Assembly (NCBI GenBank): GCA_902551445.1
Contig: CACDDB010000003.1
Span: 1-54,786 of the forward strand
DNA length: 54,786 nucleotides
Direction of reading: 5' to 3'
DNA from: an uncultured Pelagibacteraceae bacterium
GTDB taxonomy: Bacteria; Pseudomonadota; Alphaproteobacteria; Pelagibacterales; Pelagibacteraceae
How positions within the stretch are numbered: position 1 is the stretch's first letter; every line of letters starts with the position of its first letter. The translations under genes were made by a program, and so were the position numbers. Below, piece by piece: positions 1 to 8,302 of the stretch. The notes beneath the pieces are model-generated. The model was not told the origin of the DNA and made no database searches. It was given only the letters and a program-made list of their open reading frames with translations.

Positions 1-904
1 TTCTAATCTTGTTAGTGAATTTTTCTTTTTTCTTAGCTAATTCTTTTTTGTCGATTAGATCTATTTTGTTTAAAACAATTAATTCATTTTTTTTTAGTAA
101 AGAACTACTATATTTTCCTAGTTCATCTCTAACTTGCTTATATGAATAGTATAAATCTTCATCATTAATATCTATTAAGTGAAGAAGAGTCTTACATCTT
201 TCTATATGTTTGAGAAATTTTATACCAAGCCCAGTTCCTGAATGGGCTCCTTCTATTAATCCAGGAATATCTGCTAATGTTATTTCTTTGTCATCATAAA
301 TCGCAACACCTAAATTTGGATTTAATGTCGTAAATTTGTAATTTGCAATTTTGGGTGTGGCCCTCGTTATAGATGCCAGCAAACTTGATTTACCTGCATT
401 TGGCAAACCTATTATTCCTATATCAGCTATAGTTTTTAATTGAAGCCAAATCCAAAACTCTTCACCTTTAAGACCTTTGGTAAATTTTTTTGGCGCTCTA
501 TTTGTTGATGATTTAAATTTGGTATTTCCAATTCCTCCTTTTCCACCATTGGCTGCAACAAATTCTTCATTTTGATTTTTAAAATCATAAATTAAAGTTT
601 TATTATCTTCTTCAAATACTTGAGTTCCAATAGGAACTTTTAAATATAAATTGTCTCCACTTTTACCAGTTTTATTTTTACCTCTTCCATCCCCACCTCT
701 TTTTGCTTTAAAATGTTGTTGGTATCTAAAATCAATTAGTGTATTTAAATTTCTTTCTGATTTTAAAATTATAGAACCTCCTTTGCCTCCGTCTCCACCA
801 TCAGGTCCTCCAAATTCAATAAATTTTTCTCTTCTAAAACTAGGTGATCCAGATCCACCATCGCCTGCTTTGATAAATATTTTAACTTGATCTAAAAATT
901 TCAT
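1..904 (-). CDS. obgE: GTPase Obg/CgtA (partial, 3' end outside window)
   Basis: Ribosome-associated GTPase of large-subunit maturation and stress control. About 301 codons are visible, from an ATG at 904-902 to the left edge. The glycine-rich Obg fold comes first ([19 protein letters not shown], then [12 protein letters not shown]), followed by the G domain: G1 [10 protein letters not shown]3 [12 protein letters not shown] and G4 NKIDL near the edge. It is the last visible gene of a rplU-rpmA-obgE run, the common bacterial order, which ties its expression to 50S protein synthesis. The C-terminal part is not visible. Identity is secure from the glycine-rich domain plus GTPase motifs. Confidence 0.96.
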   Translation of the reverse strand, partial: MKFLDQVKIFIKAGDGGSGSPSFRREKFIEFGGPDGGDGGKGGSIILKSERNLNTLIDFRYQQHFKAKRGGDGRGKNKTGKSGDNLYLKVPIGTQVFEEDNKTLIYDFKNQNEEFVAANGGKGGIGNTKFKSSTNRAPKKFTKGLKGEEFWIWLQLKTIADIGIIGLPNAGKSSLLASITRATPKIANYKFTTLNPNLGVAIYDDKEITLADIPGLIEGAHSGTGLGIKFLKHIERCKTLLHLIDINDEDLYYSYKQVRDELGKYSSSLLKKNELIVLNKIDLIDKKELAKKKEKFTNKIR

Positions 905-938
905 AATACAACTCCTTTTGATTTTTAAGTTGTATCGA

Positions 939-1193
939 TTAATTGGGTTTTACAGAAACAAATGTTCTATCAGATTTAGTTTTTTTAAATTCTACTTTGC
1001 CCTCAATTTTTGCAAATATAGAATGGTCTTTGCCCATACCAACGTGTTCTCCAGGAAATATTTTTGTTCCTCTTTGTCTAACGATTATATTACCTGGTAT
1101 TACATATTGACCGCCGTATTTTTTTACACCAAGTCTACGACCAGCACTATCACGTCCGTTTCGAGATGATCCACCTGCTTTTTTTGTAGCCAT
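939..1193 (-). CDS. rpmA: 50S ribosomal protein L27
   Basis: 84-residue L27, a 50S protein whose N-terminus reaches toward the peptidyl-transferase centre. The start [16 protein letters not shown] and the following [10 protein letters not shown] are diagnostic. It starts directly with the mature-type sequence, with no Firmicute-type cleavable N-terminal extension. It lies 2 bp after rplU and 34 bp before obgE, so the three are probably one transcript. Length is normal. Confidence 0.98.
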   Translation of the reverse strand: MATKKAGGSSRNGRDSAGRRLGVKKYGGQYVIPGNIIVRQRGTKIFPGEHVGMGKDHSIFAKIEGKVEFKKTKSDRTFVSVKPN

Positions 1194-1195
1194 AA

Positions 1196-1594
1196 TTAAA
1201 TTTTACTTTTTTCTTCCTTTTTTTCTTTTGTCTCTCTTTTTTCTACTTTTTTTGCTTCAGAAAGTACAGCACCATCTTTAGCAAAAATTTTTTTTATCTT
1301 TATTAGAGAATATTGTTGTCTATGTCCATTTTTTCTTCTTGAATTTTTTCTTCTTCTTTTTTTAAAAATTAAAATAGTTCTATTTTTACTATTTTTCATT
1401 AATTCTGCTTCTACTTTTGCTCCTTTAACCAATGGAGAACCAACTTCTAATGTTTTATCATCTCCATAAGCAAGCACTTCATTAAATTCTATTTTACTTT
1501 CAGGTTTACTATTTTTAAGCTTTTCAATTTTTAATATATCACTAGCTTTAACTTTGTACTGTTTTCCACCCGTTTGTATTATTGCAAAAGACAT
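1196..1594 (-). CDS. rplU: 50S ribosomal protein L21
   Basis: 132-residue L21, a 50S protein binding 23S rRNA. The N-terminus [15 protein letters not shown] and the basic segment [16 protein letters not shown] are family hallmarks. The core ends near residue 103. The last ~30 residues are a charged, low-complexity tail of K/E repeats ([15 protein letters not shown]), longer than in E. coli L21 (103 aa). The start is supported by AAGGA seven bases upstream of ATG on the minus strand and by a good promoter just upstream. First gene of rplU-rpmA-obgE. Confidence 0.97.
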   Translation of the reverse strand: MSFAIIQTGGKQYKVKASDILKIEKLKNSKPESKIEFNEVLAYGDDKTLEVGSPLVKGAKVEAELMKNSKNRTILIFKKRRRKNSRRKNGHRQQYSLIKIKKIFAKDGAVLSEAKKVEKRETKEKKEEKSKI

Positions 1595-1621
1595 TATAAA
1601 TCCTTAATTTTTATAAATGGC

Positions 1622-1649
1622 AATATAGTTCTAGACTTCTTTTAGTCAA
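1622..1649 (-). promoter_or_regulatory. Sigma-70-type promoter of rplU-rpmA-obgE
   Basis: On the minus strand TTGACT (1649-1644) and TATATT (1627-1622) are separated by 16 bases, close to the TTGACA/TATAAT consensus. The predicted start near 1615 gives a leader of about 20 nt before the rplU ATG, enough for the AAGGA ribosome-binding site. Sequence match only. Confidence 0.6.
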
Positions 1650-1659
1650 GTTGAATAAA

Positions 1660-2379
1660 TTAGAAATTATCCTTTAAATATCTTAGTTTTGAAAAGTCTT
1701 CGAGATTTTTTGCTCTTAAAAAAATATTACAAGCTAATTCTTCTCCAATTGTTGAAGGAAGTGTAGGTAAATTATTTTTTAATTTATCTTTAATTTCAAA
1801 AATTTTTTTTTCTAAATTTTTATTATTTTTTTCGTGTTCTAAGCAAAACAATGAATTCTTAAGAGTATATTCATGCCCACAATAAATTTTAGTATCAATT
1901 GGAAGTTTTTTTAGTTTATTTAATGAAGCAAACATTTGTTCATAAGTGCCTTCAAATATTTTGCCGCAACCAAGTGAAAAAAGTGTGTCTCCAGTAAAAG
2001 CTATTTTATTTTTCGAAAAATAAAAACAAATATGACCCGATGTATGCCCTGGAATATGAATAATTTTTGCTTCAAAATCTTCATTCATCCATGTTTGATT
2101 GTTTTCAACGAATATATCTATTTCTGGAATTCTATCTTTGTCGTCTTTGAATCCAATAATTTTTACTCCATATTTTTTTTTTAACTCATGATTTCCACCA
2201 ATATGATCATCATGATGATGTGTATTTAAAATAAATTTTAAATTGATATTTTTTTTTTCAACAAAACTAATAATTGGTTTAGCTTCACCTGGGTCGATTA
2301 CACATGCGTTTTGGTTTTTTTCATTTATTAACAAATATGAATAATTATCATATAAGCACTTAATTATTTCGACCTTCAT
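1660..2379 (-). CDS. gloB: Hydroxyacylglutathione hydrolase (glyoxalase II)
   Basis: 239-residue metallo-beta-lactamase-fold enzyme that hydrolyses S-lactoylglutathione to lactate and glutathione, the second step of methylglyoxal detoxification in the cytosol. The binuclear metal site is visible as THHHDDHIGG (about residues 52-61), GHTSGHICFY (second histidine), FTGDTLFSLGCG (bridging aspartate) and CGHEYT. The C-terminal substrate-binding helices are present. It follows metW by 1 bp, so it is probably co-transcribed with metX-metW. A general MBL hydrolase is possible, but length and GHEYT fit GloB well. Confidence 0.87.
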   Translation of the reverse strand: MKVEIIKCLYDNYSYLLINEKNQNACVIDPGEAKPIISFVEKKNINLKFILNTHHHDDHIGGNHELKKKYGVKIIGFKDDKDRIPEIDIFVENNQTWMNEDFEAKIIHIPGHTSGHICFYFSKNKIAFTGDTLFSLGCGKIFEGTYEQMFASLNKLKKLPIDTKIYCGHEYTLKNSLFCLEHEKNNKNLEKKIFEIKDKLKNNLPTLPSTIGEELACNIFLRAKNLEDFSKLRYLKDNF

Positions 2380-2380
2380 A

Positions 2381-2935
2381 CTATTTTTCTATTACAAAAA
2401 TTCCTAATTTAGAAAATAAATTTTTATAGCTTAAATTTTGACTATTAATTTTTATATTTTTTTTATTACAATAATTTACAAAATCCTTAATAGTACACAT
2501 ATGAAGATTTGGAGTGTTATACCACTCATTAGGTAAATCTTTTGTTATTGGCATTGTACCTTTAAAAAGTAAATGTAATCTAACTTTCCAATATCCAAAA
2601 TTTGGTATTGTAACAATTGCTTTTTTACCAACTCTTAATAATTCGGTAATGACATTTTCTGGATTTAGAAATGCTTGAAGCGTTTGACCTAAAATAACAT
2701 AATCAAAGGATGATTTAGGAAATTGTTTTAAATCTTTTTCAGCATCTCCTTCAATAACTGTTAATCCTTTTTCTATACATTTTTGTACATTACTCTTTGA
2801 TATTTCCAAACCTCGTATATCATTTGTAATATTTTCATTAATATATTTCATTAATTCACCATCACCACATCCAACATCTAAAACTTTTGAATTTTTTTCT
2901 ACTAATTTTGCTATTACGTTAAATTCTTTTTTCAT
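2381..2935 (-). CDS. metW: Methionine biosynthesis protein MetW
   Basis: 184-residue class I methyltransferase-fold protein of the MetW family. The SAM-binding motif [12 protein letters not shown] (about residues 19-30) is followed by GLEIS and by [13 protein letters not shown], a MetW signature; later segments ([21 protein letters not shown]) also fit. MetW is known to pair with MetX and to be needed for efficient homoserine acylation in some proteobacteria; its exact chemistry is less clear. It overlaps the end of metX by 17 bp, consistent with translational coupling, and lies under the metX riboswitch. Confidence 0.92.
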   Translation of the reverse strand: MKKEFNVIAKLVEKNSKVLDVGCGDGELMKYINENITNDIRGLEISKSNVQKCIEKGLTVIEGDAEKDLKQFPKSSFDYVILGQTLQAFLNPENVITELLRVGKKAIVTIPNFGYWKVRLHLLFKGTMPITKDLPNEWYNTPNLHMCTIKDFVNYCNKKNIKINSQNLSYKNLFSKLGIFVIEK

Positions 2936-4052
2936 TTAGTTTATTATATGATGTGTTTAAAAAATTTTTAATTGTATTAAGAAAATCAGGAACGTCTAAT
3001 AGAAATGAGTCGTGACCTTTATCAGATGTTATTTCAGCAAATCCAACATTTTTTCCAATAGAATTTAGTGCAATTACTATTTCTCTATTTTCAGAGGTTG
3101 GGTATAACCAATCAGAAGTAAATGATATGATGAAGAATTTCGTATTAGACTTTTCAAATGCTTTTGAAAGGTTTCCATTAAATTGTTTTTTAAGATCAAA
3201 ATAATCCATTGCCCTTGTTATATAAAGATAGCTATTTGCATCAAATCTATCTACGAAAACTGAGCCTTGGTATCTAAGATAACTTTCAATTTGAAAATCT
3301 GCATCAAAACTAAACTTTAAGTCATCTCTTTCCTGAAGTTTTCTTCCGAATTTTTCTTCCAAACCTTTTTTTGACAAATAAGTAATATGTGCTGCCATTC
3401 TTGCAACAGCCAATCCTTTATCCGGTGATTTTTTGTATTCTCCATAAAATCCATTTGACCAGTTATGATCTGCCATAATTGATTGTCTTCCTAGCTCGTT
3501 TAGCGCAATATTTTGCGCAGAATGACTTGCAGTACAGGCTATAGGTATAGCAGTTTGTGATCTATGTGGAAAATTAGAAACAAACTGTAAAACCTGCATA
3601 CCACCCATTGAACCCCCTAAAACTGAAAATAATTTTTCAATTTTAAAAAAATCTAATAAATGATATTGAGCATTAACCATATCATTTATAGTTATAACTG
3701 GAAATTCTGTTGCAAAATTTTTATTAGTTTTTGGATTAATGTTACTTGGACCATAAGAACCCATACATCCTCCAATTACATTTGCACAAATTACAAAATA
3801 TTTTTCTGTATCTACAGCTTTTCCAGGTCCTATGAGGTAATTCCACCAACCTTCTTTTTTAGTTATGGGATTTATACCCGCGGCAAACTGATCTCCCGAA
3901 AGAGCATGAAACGCTAAAATTGCATTATCTTTTTTATCATTAAGCTTACCATAGGTTTCGTATGCTAAAGGAAAATTAGATATAGTTTGTCCACAGTCAA
4001 GCTTTAATGGCTTATCAATAATTATTTTTTTTACTTTCTTTATATCGTTCAT
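2919..4052 (-). CDS. metX: Homoserine O-acyltransferase MetX
   Basis: 377-residue alpha/beta hydrolase-fold acyltransferase that activates homoserine for methionine synthesis. The nucleophile Ser148 sits in GGSMGGMQ; the Asp and His of the triad are in FTSDWLYPT and GHDSFLL near the C-terminus; AFHALSGDQ is the oxyanion-hole region. Acetyl versus succinyl donor specificity cannot be read with certainty. It heads metX-metW-gloB, and its 5' leader carries a SAM-II riboswitch, so high SAM should repress it. No strong Shine-Dalgarno is seen before the ATG; the leader there is AATTCACCAAAAAAAT. Confidence 0.94.
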   Translation of the reverse strand: MNDIKKVKKIIIDKPLKLDCGQTISNFPLAYETYGKLNDKKDNAILAFHALSGDQFAAGINPITKKEGWWNYLIGPGKAVDTEKYFVICANVIGGCMGSYGPSNINPKTNKNFATEFPVITINDMVNAQYHLLDFFKIEKLFSVLGGSMGGMQVLQFVSNFPHRSQTAIPIACTASHSAQNIALNELGRQSIMADHNWSNGFYGEYKKSPDKGLAVARMAAHITYLSKKGLEEKFGRKLQERDDLKFSFDADFQIESYLRYQGSVFVDRFDANSYLYITRAMDYFDLKKQFNGNLSKAFEKSNTKFFIISFTSDWLYPTSENREIVIALNSIGKNVGFAEITSDKGHDSFLLDVPDFLNTIKNFLNTSYNKLNEKRI

Positions 4053-4080
4053 ATTTTTTTGGTGAATTGCTAGGTAAAAA

Positions 4081-4133
4081 AACTTATTTAGCGGTTTTTT
4101 TATAGCGCTCGCAATTCAGTTAAATCAGCGCAT
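4081..4133 (-). promoter_or_regulatory. SAM-II riboswitch in the metX leader
   Basis: The minus-strand RNA contains the P1 stem GCGCU (4131-4127) and AGCGC (4109-4105) enclosing GAUUUAACUGAAUUGCG, then an A-rich linker and GCUAAAU (4092-4086). This order, and nearly the same bases, match what I recall of the crystallised SAM-II RNA from Sargasso Sea metagenomic DNA. The loop and the GCUAAA strand form the pseudoknot that binds S-adenosylmethionine. SAM-II normally blocks translation initiation. Here the 3' strand ends about 33 nt before the metX ATG, and no canonical Shine-Dalgarno lies in it. Confidence 0.9.
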
Positions 4134-4137
4134 AAAT

Positions 4138-4166
4138 TATTTACAGGATACGTATGTATATGTCAA
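4138..4166 (-). promoter_or_regulatory. Promoter of the metX riboswitch transcript
   Basis: A perfect TTGACA (4166-4161, minus strand) is followed after 17 bases by TAAATA (4143-4138); the -10 is weak. A start about seven bases downstream falls near 4131, the first base of riboswitch stem P1, so promoter and aptamer positions support each other. Confidence 0.6.
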
Positions 4167-4239
4167 ATTTATTAAAATATTAAATATTTTATATAAATAA
4201 GTAATTTTTTATCTATAAAGATACAAATTATTAAAAATT

Positions 4240-5325
4240 ATGACTTCGCTTAATTTTAGAAAAATAAATATAGAGCCTTACAAGCCAGGAATATCTGTAT
4301 TAAAAAAAAATAAAAAATTTATTAAATTATCAGCCAATGAATCAGCATTAGGTGTGAGTCCTAAAGTACTGAAAATATTAAAAAGCAAAAATTGTAAAAT
4401 TTCTAAATATCCAGATAGTAAAGCAGTAGATTTAAGAAAATCAATTTCTTCTAAATTTAAATGTAATTTTAATAAAATTATATGTGGCTCAGGTTCGGAT
4501 GAGGTAATTCAGATGATATGCCAACTTTTTCTTAAACCTGGAGACGAAGTAATAGTCCCACAATACAGTTTTTTGATGTACAGAATATATGCATCAATTG
4601 TTGGAGCAAAAGTAGTTTTTTCTAAGGAAAAAAAATTTAGAGTTTCGGTTGAAAATATAATTAAAAAAGTTAACAAAAAAACTAAAATTGTTTTTATAGC
4701 AAACCCAAATAATCCAACTGGTACATATTTAAAAAAAAAAGAACTGATTAATTTAAGAAAAAAACTTAAAAAAAAAATTTTATTGGTCATAGATGATGCG
4801 TATGATGAATATATGAGAGATAAAAATTACTCTTCAGGATTAAATATTTTTAAGAATAAAAAAAACGTGTTTATTTTAAGAACTTTTTCTAAAATATATG
4901 GACTTGCCTCTTTAAGGATCGGCTGGGGATATGGCGATAGAAAAATAATTGATGCACTAAATGTGATTAAACCGCCTTTTAATGTAAATAAAATTGCTCA
5001 ATTATGTGCAATTGAATCTTTAAAGGATAGTAAATTTATAACCAAATCAGTTAAACATAATTTATTTTGGGTTAAAAAAATTAAAAATAGCTTAGAAAAA
5101 TTTAATATTTTTTGTAATAAAGAAAGTGCAAATTTTCTTTTACTTAATTTTGATAAATGTAAAATAAATGCCAACAATGTTGAAAAAAAATTGTCAAATA
5201 AAGGTTTAATATTAAGAGATACTAAAACTTATGGAATAAAAAATTGTTTGAGATTGACAATTGGAAACAATTTAGAAAACAAATTATTTTTAAAATGTAT
5301 GAGCAGGATATTTAAAAATGTTTAA
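4240..5325 (+). CDS. hisC: Histidinol-phosphate / aromatic aminotransferase
   Basis: 361-residue class I/II PLP aminotransferase of the HisC family. Visible landmarks are KLSANESALG (substrate-side N-terminus), CGSGSDEVIQ (phosphate binding), NPNNPTGTY, DDAYDEY, TFSKIYGLASLRIGWG (PLP lysine in TFSK) and a C-terminal LRLTIG. It overlaps the start of tyrA by 8 bp. That pairing suggests it transaminates aromatic keto acids for tyrosine/phenylalanine synthesis, perhaps as well as histidinol-phosphate. HisC-family enzymes often serve both, and sequence alone does not separate the two. It is divergent from metX. Confidence 0.87.
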   Translation: MTSLNFRKINIEPYKPGISVLKKNKKFIKLSANESALGVSPKVLKILKSKNCKISKYPDSKAVDLRKSISSKFKCNFNKIICGSGSDEVIQMICQLFLKPGDEVIVPQYSFLMYRIYASIVGAKVVFSKEKKFRVSVENIIKKVNKKTKIVFIANPNNPTGTYLKKKELINLRKKLKKKILLVIDDAYDEYMRDKNYSSGLNIFKNKKNVFILRTFSKIYGLASLRIGWGYGDRKIIDALNVIKPPFNVNKIAQLCAIESLKDSKFITKSVKHNLFWVKKIKNSLEKFNIFCNKESANFLLLNFDKCKINANNVEKKLSNKGLILRDTKTYGIKNCLRLTIGNNLENKLFLKCMSRIFKNV

Positions 5326-6217
5326 AAATATTTTGATTATTGGATGTGGCATGATTGGATCTTCAATTCTAAGAGGAGTCATTAGCCAAAAATTGTGTAA
5401 AAAAGCTTATGTATATGAAAAAAATATTAAATACCAAAAACAAATTAAAAAAATAAATAAGAAAATTATTTTAATCAATAAACTTGATAAAAAAATAAAA
5501 GATATGGATTTAGTTGTTATTTCAACTCCAATGAGCGAATACCAAAAAATAATTATTAAACTAAATAAAAATTTGAATAATAAAACTTTAATTACTGATG
5601 TTGGGTCAACGAGAGGAAATATTGCAAAATTAATTAAAAAAAAATTATCAAAAAAATTAAATTGGGTAATGAGTCACCCTATATCTGGTTCTGAAGCTAG
5701 TGGACCAAAATACGGCAGCAAAAATTTATTTAAAAATAAATGGTGTATTTTAATAAAAAGTAAGAAAAACAAACTACTAGAAATTAAATTGTCAAGGTTT
5801 TGGAAAAAATTAGGATCTAAAATTTTGTTTATGCAAGAGCAAGAGCATGACAAGGTTTTTGCAGTTACAAGTCATCTACCACATTTAGTTGCATACAATT
5901 TAATTAAAACTGCCCAAGATTTTCAAAAAAATCATAAAAAAAATATAATTAAATATAGCGCAGGTGGTTTAAGAGACTTTTCTAGGATAGCAGCATCCAA
6001 TGAAATTATGTGGAGAGATGTATTTTTTAACAATAGTAAAAATATCTCAAACATAATCGATTTATTCATTAGAAACTTAAAGAACTTTAAGATGGATATT
6101 AATAAAAAAAGAAATTCTTTATTACTTGATAAGCTTAAAAAATCAAAAAAAGTTAGACAACAAATCTTGTTATTAAAACAAGATATTAGTAAACCAGATT
6201 TCGGTAGAGAAAATTAA
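5318..6217 (+). CDS. tyrA: Prephenate / cyclohexadienyl dehydrogenase
   Basis: 299-residue NAD(P)-dependent dehydrogenase that oxidatively decarboxylates prephenate (or arogenate) toward tyrosine. The Rossmann motif IIGCGMIGSSILRG is at residues 7-20. VISTPMSEY, ITDVGSTRG and the active-site segment MSHPISGSEASGP follow; HLPHLVAYNL in the helical C-terminal domain is also typical. There is no ACT domain, so no sign of tyrosine feedback control through one. It is coupled to hisC by an 8-bp overlap. Its stop overlaps that of the convergent NlpC/P60 gene (shared TTAA). Confidence 0.92.
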   Translation: MFKNILIIGCGMIGSSILRGVISQKLCKKAYVYEKNIKYQKQIKKINKKIILINKLDKKIKDMDLVVISTPMSEYQKIIIKLNKNLNNKTLITDVGSTRGNIAKLIKKKLSKKLNWVMSHPISGSEASGPKYGSKNLFKNKWCILIKSKKNKLLEIKLSRFWKKLGSKILFMQEQEHDKVFAVTSHLPHLVAYNLIKTAQDFQKNHKKNIIKYSAGGLRDFSRIAASNEIMWRDVFFNNSKNISNIIDLFIRNLKNFKMDINKKRNSLLLDKLKKSKKVRQQILLLKQDISKPDFGREN

Positions 6218-6942
6218 ATTCTAAATACTTTTTTTACCTTTAATTTGGCAGTTTTTTCTATCCTTTTTATTGTTTTCTGGATTGGCATTGTAATAACTTT
6301 TCTCTCTGGCCCATAAGCGTGTATTAGTTTCCATGAATCAATACATACTGCAACATGCCCTTTCCAAAAAATTATATCGCCTTTTTTAAATTTTTTTTTT
6401 TTTAAGTTTACTTTTTTATATTTTATTTGATCAACAGTATCTCTTGGAAAAAATTTATTGTTAAATTTATAAAAAATTTGAACTAATGCTGAACAGTCGA
6501 TACCTTGGTAAGTTTTACCTCCCCACTTATATTTGCAATCTGCAAATAATTTAAAAATTTTGATAAAATTTTTTTCTTTTTTATTTATTAAGGCTATATC
6601 TTTTAGTTTTATCCATTGATTTTTTTTGAACATAACATAATTTTTTTTTTTCTTTATAATCTCAATTTTACTCGAAAATGGTAAAAAACTATTTGATTTG
6701 TAAATTCTAGTCTTTAAAGTTTTTACTTTGTGTGTAGGTTTGAATTTTTTAATAAATTTTTTATTTTTTATATATCCAGTATATTTATCGTAAGATGTTC
6801 TTACTTTAAGAAAACTTTTTATTTTTTTTAAAACTTTAAATTTTTCACCATAAATGATTTGTGAACTGATTTTAGAATTAATTGAGGGACGTTCGTATAT
6901 ATTTATACAGGGATATATGCAGAAATAATTATTTTGCACCAA
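6214..6942 (-). CDS. NlpC/P60 cysteine endopeptidase with N-terminal SH3-like domains
   Basis: About 242 residues. The N-terminal half resembles bacterial SH3 repeats (INIYERPSINSKISSQ, then a second divergent copy). The C-terminal half is an NlpC/P60 domain: the catalytic Cys is in YQGIDCSALVQ, the His in KGHVAVCID, with HAYGPERK further on. Such enzymes cut gamma-D-Glu-diaminopimelate bonds in muropeptides. No signal peptide is seen, so a cytosolic recycling role is plausible. No ATG lies near the start: translation must begin at TTG (6942) or GTG (6939). It overlaps the 3' end of ampG by 14 bp, suggesting they act together. Confidence 0.83.
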   Translation of the reverse strand: MVQNNYFCIYPCINIYERPSINSKISSQIIYGEKFKVLKKIKSFLKVRTSYDKYTGYIKNKKFIKKFKPTHKVKTLKTRIYKSNSFLPFSSKIEIIKKKKNYVMFKKNQWIKLKDIALINKKEKNFIKIFKLFADCKYKWGGKTYQGIDCSALVQIFYKFNNKFFPRDTVDQIKYKKVNLKKKKFKKGDIIFWKGHVAVCIDSWKLIHAYGPERKVITMPIQKTIKRIEKTAKLKVKKVFRI

Positions 6943-8302
6943 CTTTTAACTTATCTTTAATAATCCACAAACAAATTAGTGAAGGAATTACCATAATTGT
7001 TGTTAATATGAAAAATGTTCCCCAATCTCCATTCAACCAATCAACAAGAGCCCCTGATGACGATGCAAGAGTAGTTCTTCCCGCAGTTCCTATAGACGCA
7101 AGCAATGCGTATTGTGTTGCTGTATAGGTTCTATCAACTAATAAAGAAATAAATGCAACAAAAGCTACTGTAGCAAAAGCGGCTGAAATATCATCAGCTA
7201 TTACAGCGACAGCAAATAACCACTCAGATTTACCTGTCCAAGCAAGCGCAGCAAATAAAAGATTTGTAGCTGCCATGAATCCTCCAGCAACAAACATAGT
7301 TTTGACAGTTCCTGATCTCATTGCAAATATTCCACCTAGCAATGTAAAGACAACAGTTGTTATCCATCCTAAAGTTTTTGAGTAAATTGCAATTTGTCCT
7401 TTAGAAAAACCAATTTCTTTATAAAAAACAATCGACATTCTTCCTAAAAAGGCTTCACCAATTTTAAACAAGAAAACAAATCCTAAAATTCCTATTGCAA
7501 TATTAAATCCATTTTTTTTGAAGAAACTGATTATTGGTCCACCTATTGTACCTGTTATATATGCAACAAAATTAGTTATGATATTGTTAGATCCAAGTTT
7601 ACCCTTAATCATTTGATCAGTTTCTCTTTGTTTTGCTTCTCTATCTGTTTCAATTGGTTCATGAACAAACATTAAACCTATATTCATTAAAATTATTACA
7701 ACTCCCAAAACTAAAAAAGTAGCTTGCCAATAATCGGCGACTCCTATGTTTTCAAAATATTCTGCAGTAAATAAAGCAATAACTCCTCCGAGTTTATAAC
7801 CTGTCCACCAGCCAACAACCGCCATAGCTGCGCCTGCTGCCATAGATTTTCCTTCGTTAACATTGATTTGTTCAATTCTTAAGGCATCTACGGTTATGTC
7901 TTGAGTGGCAGATGCTATTGCAATAACTAATCCTACTGTAATCAATAAAGCTAAATTTTGTGTTGGATTAATTACACTCCAGACTATCAAGCTAAGTAAA
8001 ATTATGATTTGCATTAAAACTATCCAGCCTCTTCTATGGCCTAGTTTTTTTGTTAAAAATGGTATTTGAATTCTATCTATTATTGGTGCCCACAAATAAT
8101 TGAAAGCATAAACACCGAAAATTAAACCTGCCCATCCTATTGTTGATCTACTAAGCCCTTCTTCTTTTAGCCAAAGGCTTAAACTGCTTGCAATTAAGAC
8201 CCAAGGAAAACCACTTATCGCTCCTAGAAGCAATATTCTTATCATTCTTACGTCTTTATAAACTAAAAGAGAGTCAACCCAGTTTTGTTTTTTTTCTTCC
8301 AT
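6929..8302 (-). CDS. ampG: AmpG-family muropeptide permease
   Basis: MFS-type inner-membrane transporter of 457 residues with about 12-14 hydrophobic segments. AmpG proteins import anhydro-muropeptides released from peptidoglycan. The N-terminal GAISGFPWVLIASSLSLWLKE and the segment ATQDITVDALRIEQ are characteristic. I place the start at ATG 8302, which overlaps the trkH stop as TAATG and has GGAG eleven bases upstream; an in-frame TTG five codons earlier is less likely. Its overlap with an NlpC/P60 endopeptidase supports a cell-wall recycling role, as do amgK-murU elsewhere in the window. Confidence 0.87.
   Translation of the reverse strand: MEEKKQNWVDSLLVYKDVRMIRILLLGAISGFPWVLIASSLSLWLKEEGLSRSTIGWAGLIFGVYAFNYLWAPIIDRIQIPFLTKKLGHRRGWIVLMQIIILLSLIVWSVINPTQNLALLITVGLVIAIASATQDITVDALRIEQINVNEGKSMAAGAAMAVVGWWTGYKLGGVIALFTAEYFENIGVADYWQATFLVLGVVIILMNIGLMFVHEPIETDREAKQRETDQMIKGKLGSNNIITNFVAYITGTIGGPIISFFKKNGFNIAIGILGFVFLFKIGEAFLGRMSIVFYKEIGFSKGQIAIYSKTLGWITTVVFTLLGGIFAMRSGTVKTMFVAGGFMAATNLLFAALAWTGKSEWLFAVAVIADDISAAFATVAFVAFISLLVDRTYTATQYALLASIGTAGRTTLASSSGALVDWLNGDWGTFFILTTIMVIPSLICLWIIKDKLKVGAK

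Noticed and set aside
651-890. Plus-strand open frame opposite obgE
   Set aside because: It is antisense to the conserved glycine-rich Obg domain, and its proline-rich translation is the mirror of GGDGG repeats.
4174-4190. AAAATA-TTAAA-TATTTT hairpin between metX and hisC
   Set aside because: Purely A/T with no GC stem or defined T-tail in context; expected by chance in this composition.
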